64,000 nucleotides of DNA, taken from contig NZ_QJRF01000061.1 in NCBI RefSeq assembly GCF_013393345.1, positions 186,001-250,000 of the forward strand. Reading direction: 5' to 3'. A program made the translations under genes and the position numbers. The DNA comes from Pseudomonas taiwanensis (GTDB lineage Bacteria > Pseudomonadota > Gammaproteobacteria > Pseudomonadales > Pseudomonadaceae). The notes under the pieces were generated by a model. That model made no database searches. It saw only the letters and a program-made list of their open reading frames with translations, and was not told the DNA's origin. Shown piece after piece: positions 61,010-64,000 of the stretch (within the stretch, counting starts at the first letter, position 1; each line of letters begins with the position of its first letter).

Positions 61010-63196
61010 ATGAGCCACCATTGCTGCCACGACCATGACCACGCGCCCCGTTCCGCCACGCCGGAAATAGCCGCCGTCGCCGCTACCGCCGAAGCGCGCT
61101 GGAGCAGCCTGCGCATCGACGCCATGGACTGTCCCACCGAGGAGCGCCTGATCCGCGACGCCCTGGGCAAGGTCCCGGCCGTCGAGGCGCTGGAATTCAA
61201 CCTGATGCAGCGCCTGCTGCGCGTGCGGCACCGTTTCGACAACGTCGAGCCCTTGCAGCGCCTGATCGAAAGTCTCGGCATGCAAGCGGTGCCACTGGCC
61301 GAGGGCGCTGCCGCCACGGCGCCGGCCCAGGCGAAAAAGCCCTGGTGGCCCCTGGCGCTGGCGGGGCTCGCAGCACTGGCCGCGGAAGCCTGTGAATGGT
61401 TTGGCCTGGCGCCCGAGTGGGTGATCGCCGGGCTGGCGATACTCGCCATCCTCGGTGCCGGCCTGCCCACCTACAAGAAGGGCTGGATCGCCCTGAAGAA
61501 CCGCAACCTGAACATCAATGCCCTGATGAGCATCGCGGTCACCGGCGCCTTGCTGATCGGCCAGTGGCCGGAAGCGGCGATGGTCAGTGTGCTGTTCGCC
61601 ATTGCCGAACTGATCGAAGCACGCTCGCTGGAACGCGCGCGGGACGCCATTCGCGGCCTGCTGCAACTGGCCCCCGAGCAGGCGACCGTGTTCGAAGACG
61701 GTCAGTGGCGCGAGCGTGCGGCACGCGACGTACTGCCCGGCGACCGCCTGCGAGTGCGTCCCGGCGAGCGCATCGCCCTCGACGGGGAAGTGCTGAGCGG
61801 GCGCTCCAGCGTCAACCAGGCCCCCATCACCGGCGAAAGCCTGCCGGTGGAGAAGGACCTGGGCGACCCGCTGTTCGCCGGCACCATCAATGGCGAAGGT
61901 GAAATGGAGTACCGCGCCACCCGCGTCGCCGACGACAGCACCCTGGCGCGCATCATCCACGCGGTGGAAGCGGCGCAGGGGGCGCGCGCGCCGACCCAGC
62001 GCTTCGTCGACCGCTTCTCGAGCATTTACACGCCAGTGGTGATCGCCATCGCCGTACTCACCGCCCTGCTTCCCCCGCTGCTGTTCGACGGCGCCTGGCT
62101 CGACTGGCTCTACCGTGCGCTGGTGCTACTGGTCATCGCCTGCCCCTGCGCACTGGTGATCTCCACACCGGTGACCATCGTCAGCGGCCTCGCCGCAGCG
62201 GCGCGGGGCGGCATCCTGATCAAAGGCGGGGTATTCCTCGAACTCGGCCGCAAGCTTGCGTGGGTGGCCCTGGACAAGACCGGCACCCTGACCGAGGGGC
62301 GCCCTCGGCAGACCGATTTCGAACTGCTGCAGGCGGGCGAGCGCGATGCCCGAGTCCTGGCGGCCAGCCTCGCCGCCCGCTCTGACCATCCCGTGTCCCA
62401 GGCCGTGGCACGCGCCGCCGAGGTCGACGGTATCGCCCTCTACGCTGTGGATAACCTGGCCGCCCTGCCCGGCCGCGGCGTCAGTGGCCAGATCGCAGGC
62501 CATAGCTATCACCTGGGCAATCACCGTCTGGTGGAAGAGCTCGGTCTCTGCGGGCCAGAGCTCGAAGCGCGCCTGGACGTCCTGGAAACACAGGGCAAAA
62601 CAGTGGTGGCGCTGTGTGGTGAAAACGCCGTGCTCGCGCTGTTCGCGGTGGCGGATACGGTGCGTGACAGCAGCCGCGAAGCCATCGGCCAGCTGCATGA
62701 ACTGGGGGTGAAAACCCTGATGCTCTCCGGCGACAACCCGCACACGGTGCAAACCATCGCCGACCAGGTGGGCATGGATGACGCCCGCGGCAACCTGCTG
62801 CCTGAAGACAAATTGGCCGAGATCGGCAAGCGCCAGTCGGGCGGTGTGCCCGTGGGCATGGTCGGCGACGGCATCAATGACGCTCCCGCCCTGGCCCGCG
62901 CCGACATCGGTTTCGCCATGGGCGCGGCCGGCACCGATACCGCCATCGAAACCGCCGGCGTGGCGCTGATGGACGACGACCTGCGCAAGCTGCCGCAATT
63001 CATCCGCCTGTCCCGCCGTACCCACAGCGTGCTGATGCAGAACATCAGCCTGGCGTTGGGTATCAAGGCGGTGTTCCTGGCGTTGACCCTGATGGGCGAA
63101 GGCACGCTGTGGATGGCGGTGTTTGCCGATATGGGTGCCAGCTTGCTGGTGGTGTTCAACGGGTTGCGGTTGTTGTCGCCGAATTCATTGCGCTAA
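61010..63196 (+). CDS. cadA: Heavy-metal-exporting P1B-type ATPase, CadA/ZntA-like
   Basis: A 728-residue Cd/Zn/Pb exporter of the inner membrane. The His/Cys-rich start MSHHCCHDHDH is followed by a degenerate metal-binding domain with MDCPTEE instead of the CXXC motif. The transport motif C378-P-C380 (IACPCALVIST), the phosphorylated D422 in DKTGTLTEG, the HP motif in SDHPVSQAVA and GDGINDAPALARAD are all intact. Eight membrane helices fit the P1B-2 group. Controlled by the adjacent CadR-like regulator. Confidence 0.93.
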   Translation: MSHHCCHDHDHAPRSATPEIAAVAATAEARWSSLRIDAMDCPTEERLIRDALGKVPAVEALEFNLMQRLLRVRHRFDNVEPLQRLIESLGMQAVPLAEGAAATAPAQAKKPWWPLALAGLAALAAEACEWFGLAPEWVIAGLAILAILGAGLPTYKKGWIALKNRNLNINALMSIAVTGALLIGQWPEAAMVSVLFAIAELIEARSLERARDAIRGLLQLAPEQATVFEDGQWRERAARDVLPGDRLRVRPGERIALDGEVLSGRSSVNQAPITGESLPVEKDLGDPLFAGTINGEGEMEYRATRVADDSTLARIIHAVEAAQGARAPTQRFVDRFSSIYTPVVIAIAVLTALLPPLLFDGAWLDWLYRALVLLVIACPCALVISTPVTIVSGLAAAARGGILIKGGVFLELGRKLAWVALDKTGTLTEGRPRQTDFELLQAGERDARVLAASLAARSDHPVSQAVARAAEVDGIALYAVDNLAALPGRGVSGQIAGHSYHLGNHRLVEELGLCGPELEARLDVLETQGKTVVALCGENAVLALFAVADTVRDSSREAIGQLHELGVKTLMLSGDNPHTVQTIADQVGMDDARGNLLPEDKLAEIGKRQSGGVPVGMVGDGINDAPALARADIGFAMGAAGTDTAIETAGVALMDDDLRKLPQFIRLSRRTHSVLMQNISLALGIKAVFLALTLMGEGTLWMAVFADMGASLLVVFNGLRLLSPNSLR

Positions 63197-63201
63197 CAGA
63201 A

Positions 63202-63689
63202 CGTAGGTTGGTCTGAGCGCAGCGAAGCCCAACGTTGCCCGGTTCGGCCCCGCCGTTGGGCTTCGCGTAGCTCAGCCGCAACCTACGCCAGCGCGCCCTG
63301 GTAAATCTTCACCTGATCTGCACCAAACGCCACGTAGGTTGGCCTGAGCGCAGCGACGCCCAACGTTATCCGGTTCGGCTCCGCCGTTGGGCTTCGCGTA
63401 GCTCAGCCACAACCTACGCCAGCGCGTCCTGGTAAATCTTCACCTGATCCGCACCAAACGCCACCAACAGAACGTAGGTTGGTCTGAGCGCAGCGAAGCC
63501 CAACGTTGCCCGGTTCAGCTCCGCCGTTGGGCTTCGCATAGCTCAGCCACAACCTACGCCAGCGTGTCCTGGTAAAACTTCACCTGATCTGCACCAAACG
63601 CCACGTAGGTTGGTCTGAGCGCAGCGAAGCCCAACGTTGCCCGGTTCGGCGCCGCCGTTGGGCTTCGCGTAGCTCAGCCACAACCTACG
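63202..63689. repeat. Tandem array of four 86-bp palindromes with copied gene tails
   Basis: Four palindromes, cgtaggttgg...caacctacg, lie at 63202-63287, 63333-63418, 63473-63558 and 63604-63689. Between them are segments of 45, 54 and 45 bp that read, on the minus strand, as the last codons of the macrodomain gene ([14 protein letters not shown] then TAG). Unit length is 131 or 140 bp; the long form adds ccaacagaa. Copies differ by only a few substitutions. The genuine gene stop lies inside the fourth palindrome. Confidence 0.92.
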
Positions 63690-64000
63690 CCAGCGCGTTC
63701 TGGTAAATCTTCACCTGATCCGCACCAAACGCCACCAACAGCGCCTCACGCAGGCTGCTGCCCGCTGGGCGGGGCCGTCGCAACTCGGCTACTGCGATTC
63801 GCGCTGCTTCCTGCAACGGATAGCCATACACCCCGCAACTGATCGCCGGAAAGGCGATGCTCGCCAGCCCTTCGGCTTCGGCCAGGGCGAGGCTGTTGCG
63901 GTAGCAGTTGGCAAGCAGTTCGGGTTCGCGGTGTGTGCCGCCGTGCCAGACCGGCCCGACGGTGTGGATCACGAACCGCGCCGGCAGGCGGAAGCCGGGC
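63685..64000 (-). CDS. Macrodomain (O-acetyl-ADP-ribose deacetylase type) protein, C-terminal part
   Basis: The 5' part lies beyond the window; 104 codons plus the stop are present. [13 protein letters not shown] and [14 protein letters not shown] are the conserved ADP-ribose-binding loops of macrodomain proteins such as YmdB. The end is [18 protein letters not shown] with TAG inside the repeat palindrome. Such proteins hydrolyse O-acetyl-ADP-ribose or remove ADP-ribose from proteins. The valine of FVIHTVG is an internal GTG, not the start. Confidence 0.88.
   Translation of the reverse strand, partial: PGFRLPARFVIHTVGPVWHGGTHREPELLANCYRNSLALAEAEGLASIAFPAISCGVYGYPLQEAARIAVAELRRPRPAGSSLREALLVAFGADQVKIYQNALA

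Noticed and set aside
63202-63735. Possible CRISPR array
   Set aside because: Repeats are 86-bp palindromes and the intervening segments are near-identical to each other and to the end of a gene, not unique spacers; no cas genes.

Overview
The window is a stretch of chromosome from a high-GC gammaproteobacterium, almost certainly a Pseudomonas near the P. aeruginosa lineage. Protein lengths and starts match Pseudomonas families closely (DnaE, FabZ, LpxA, GlnD, Ppc, MexJ). The order accA-dnaE-rnhB-lpxBA-fabZ-lpxD-skp-bamA-rseP-dxr-cdsA-uppS-frr-pyrH-tsf-rpsB | map-glnD-dapC is the classical Pseudomonas one. The assignment rests on recalled family knowledge; no search was run.

Region 1 (1-18346, minus strand) is a long housekeeping block with tightly packed, often overlapping genes. 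It covers translation (rpsB, tsf, frr), UMP kinase, undecaprenyl-PP and CDP-DAG synthesis, the first MEP-pathway step, RseP, the outer-membrane assembly pair BamA/Skp, lipid A synthesis (lpxD, fabZ, lpxA, lpxB), RNase HII, DNA polymerase III alpha and the start of accA. Region 2 (18611-26628, plus) has map, glnD, two lysine/DAP genes (dapC, dapD) around an ArsC-like gene, and the cysteine desulfurase pair csdA-sufE. Region 3 (26629-29476) is tcdA and a YqhD-type dehydrogenase lying between two 79-bp inverted copies of a palindromic repeat, with further repeat debris around them.

Region 4 (29477-34919) holds ndvB, a 138-bp hairpin element, dapE, rlmA, a small unknown gene and a cold-shock gene. 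Region 5 (35245-45323) has a GldFG-type ABC operon with a DUF4340 protein, divergent plsB, and an unrecognised small-protein/coiled-coil gene pair followed by two envelope proteins. Region 6 (45577-51842) contains an orphan Rieske oxygenase and a MexJK-type RND efflux pair with divergent MexL-type repressor and a palindromic candidate operator. Region 7 (51903-60450) carries rsmJ, an extensin-like protein, a PEP-mutase-family protein, a DUF72 protein, tsaB, adk, ppc and two small unknowns. Region 8 (60467-64000) is a CadR/CadA-type metal resistance pair with a textbook MerR-type promoter, then a tandem array of four 86-bp palindromes that has repeatedly copied the 3' end of the neighbouring macrodomain gene.

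Pathway links: three dap genes (dapC, dapD, dapE) cover consecutive succinylase-branch steps. CsdA, SufE and TcdA form the ct6A37 tRNA-modification route, and TsaB belongs to the preceding t6A step. No tRNA or rRNA gene, CRISPR array, prophage or insertion-sequence transposase was seen. The least explained items are the repeat array at 63.2-63.7 kb, the inverted repeats around tcdA-yqhD, the 32.1-kb hairpin element, the GldG/DUF4340 operon and the 42.7-44.1 kb coiled-coil gene pair.
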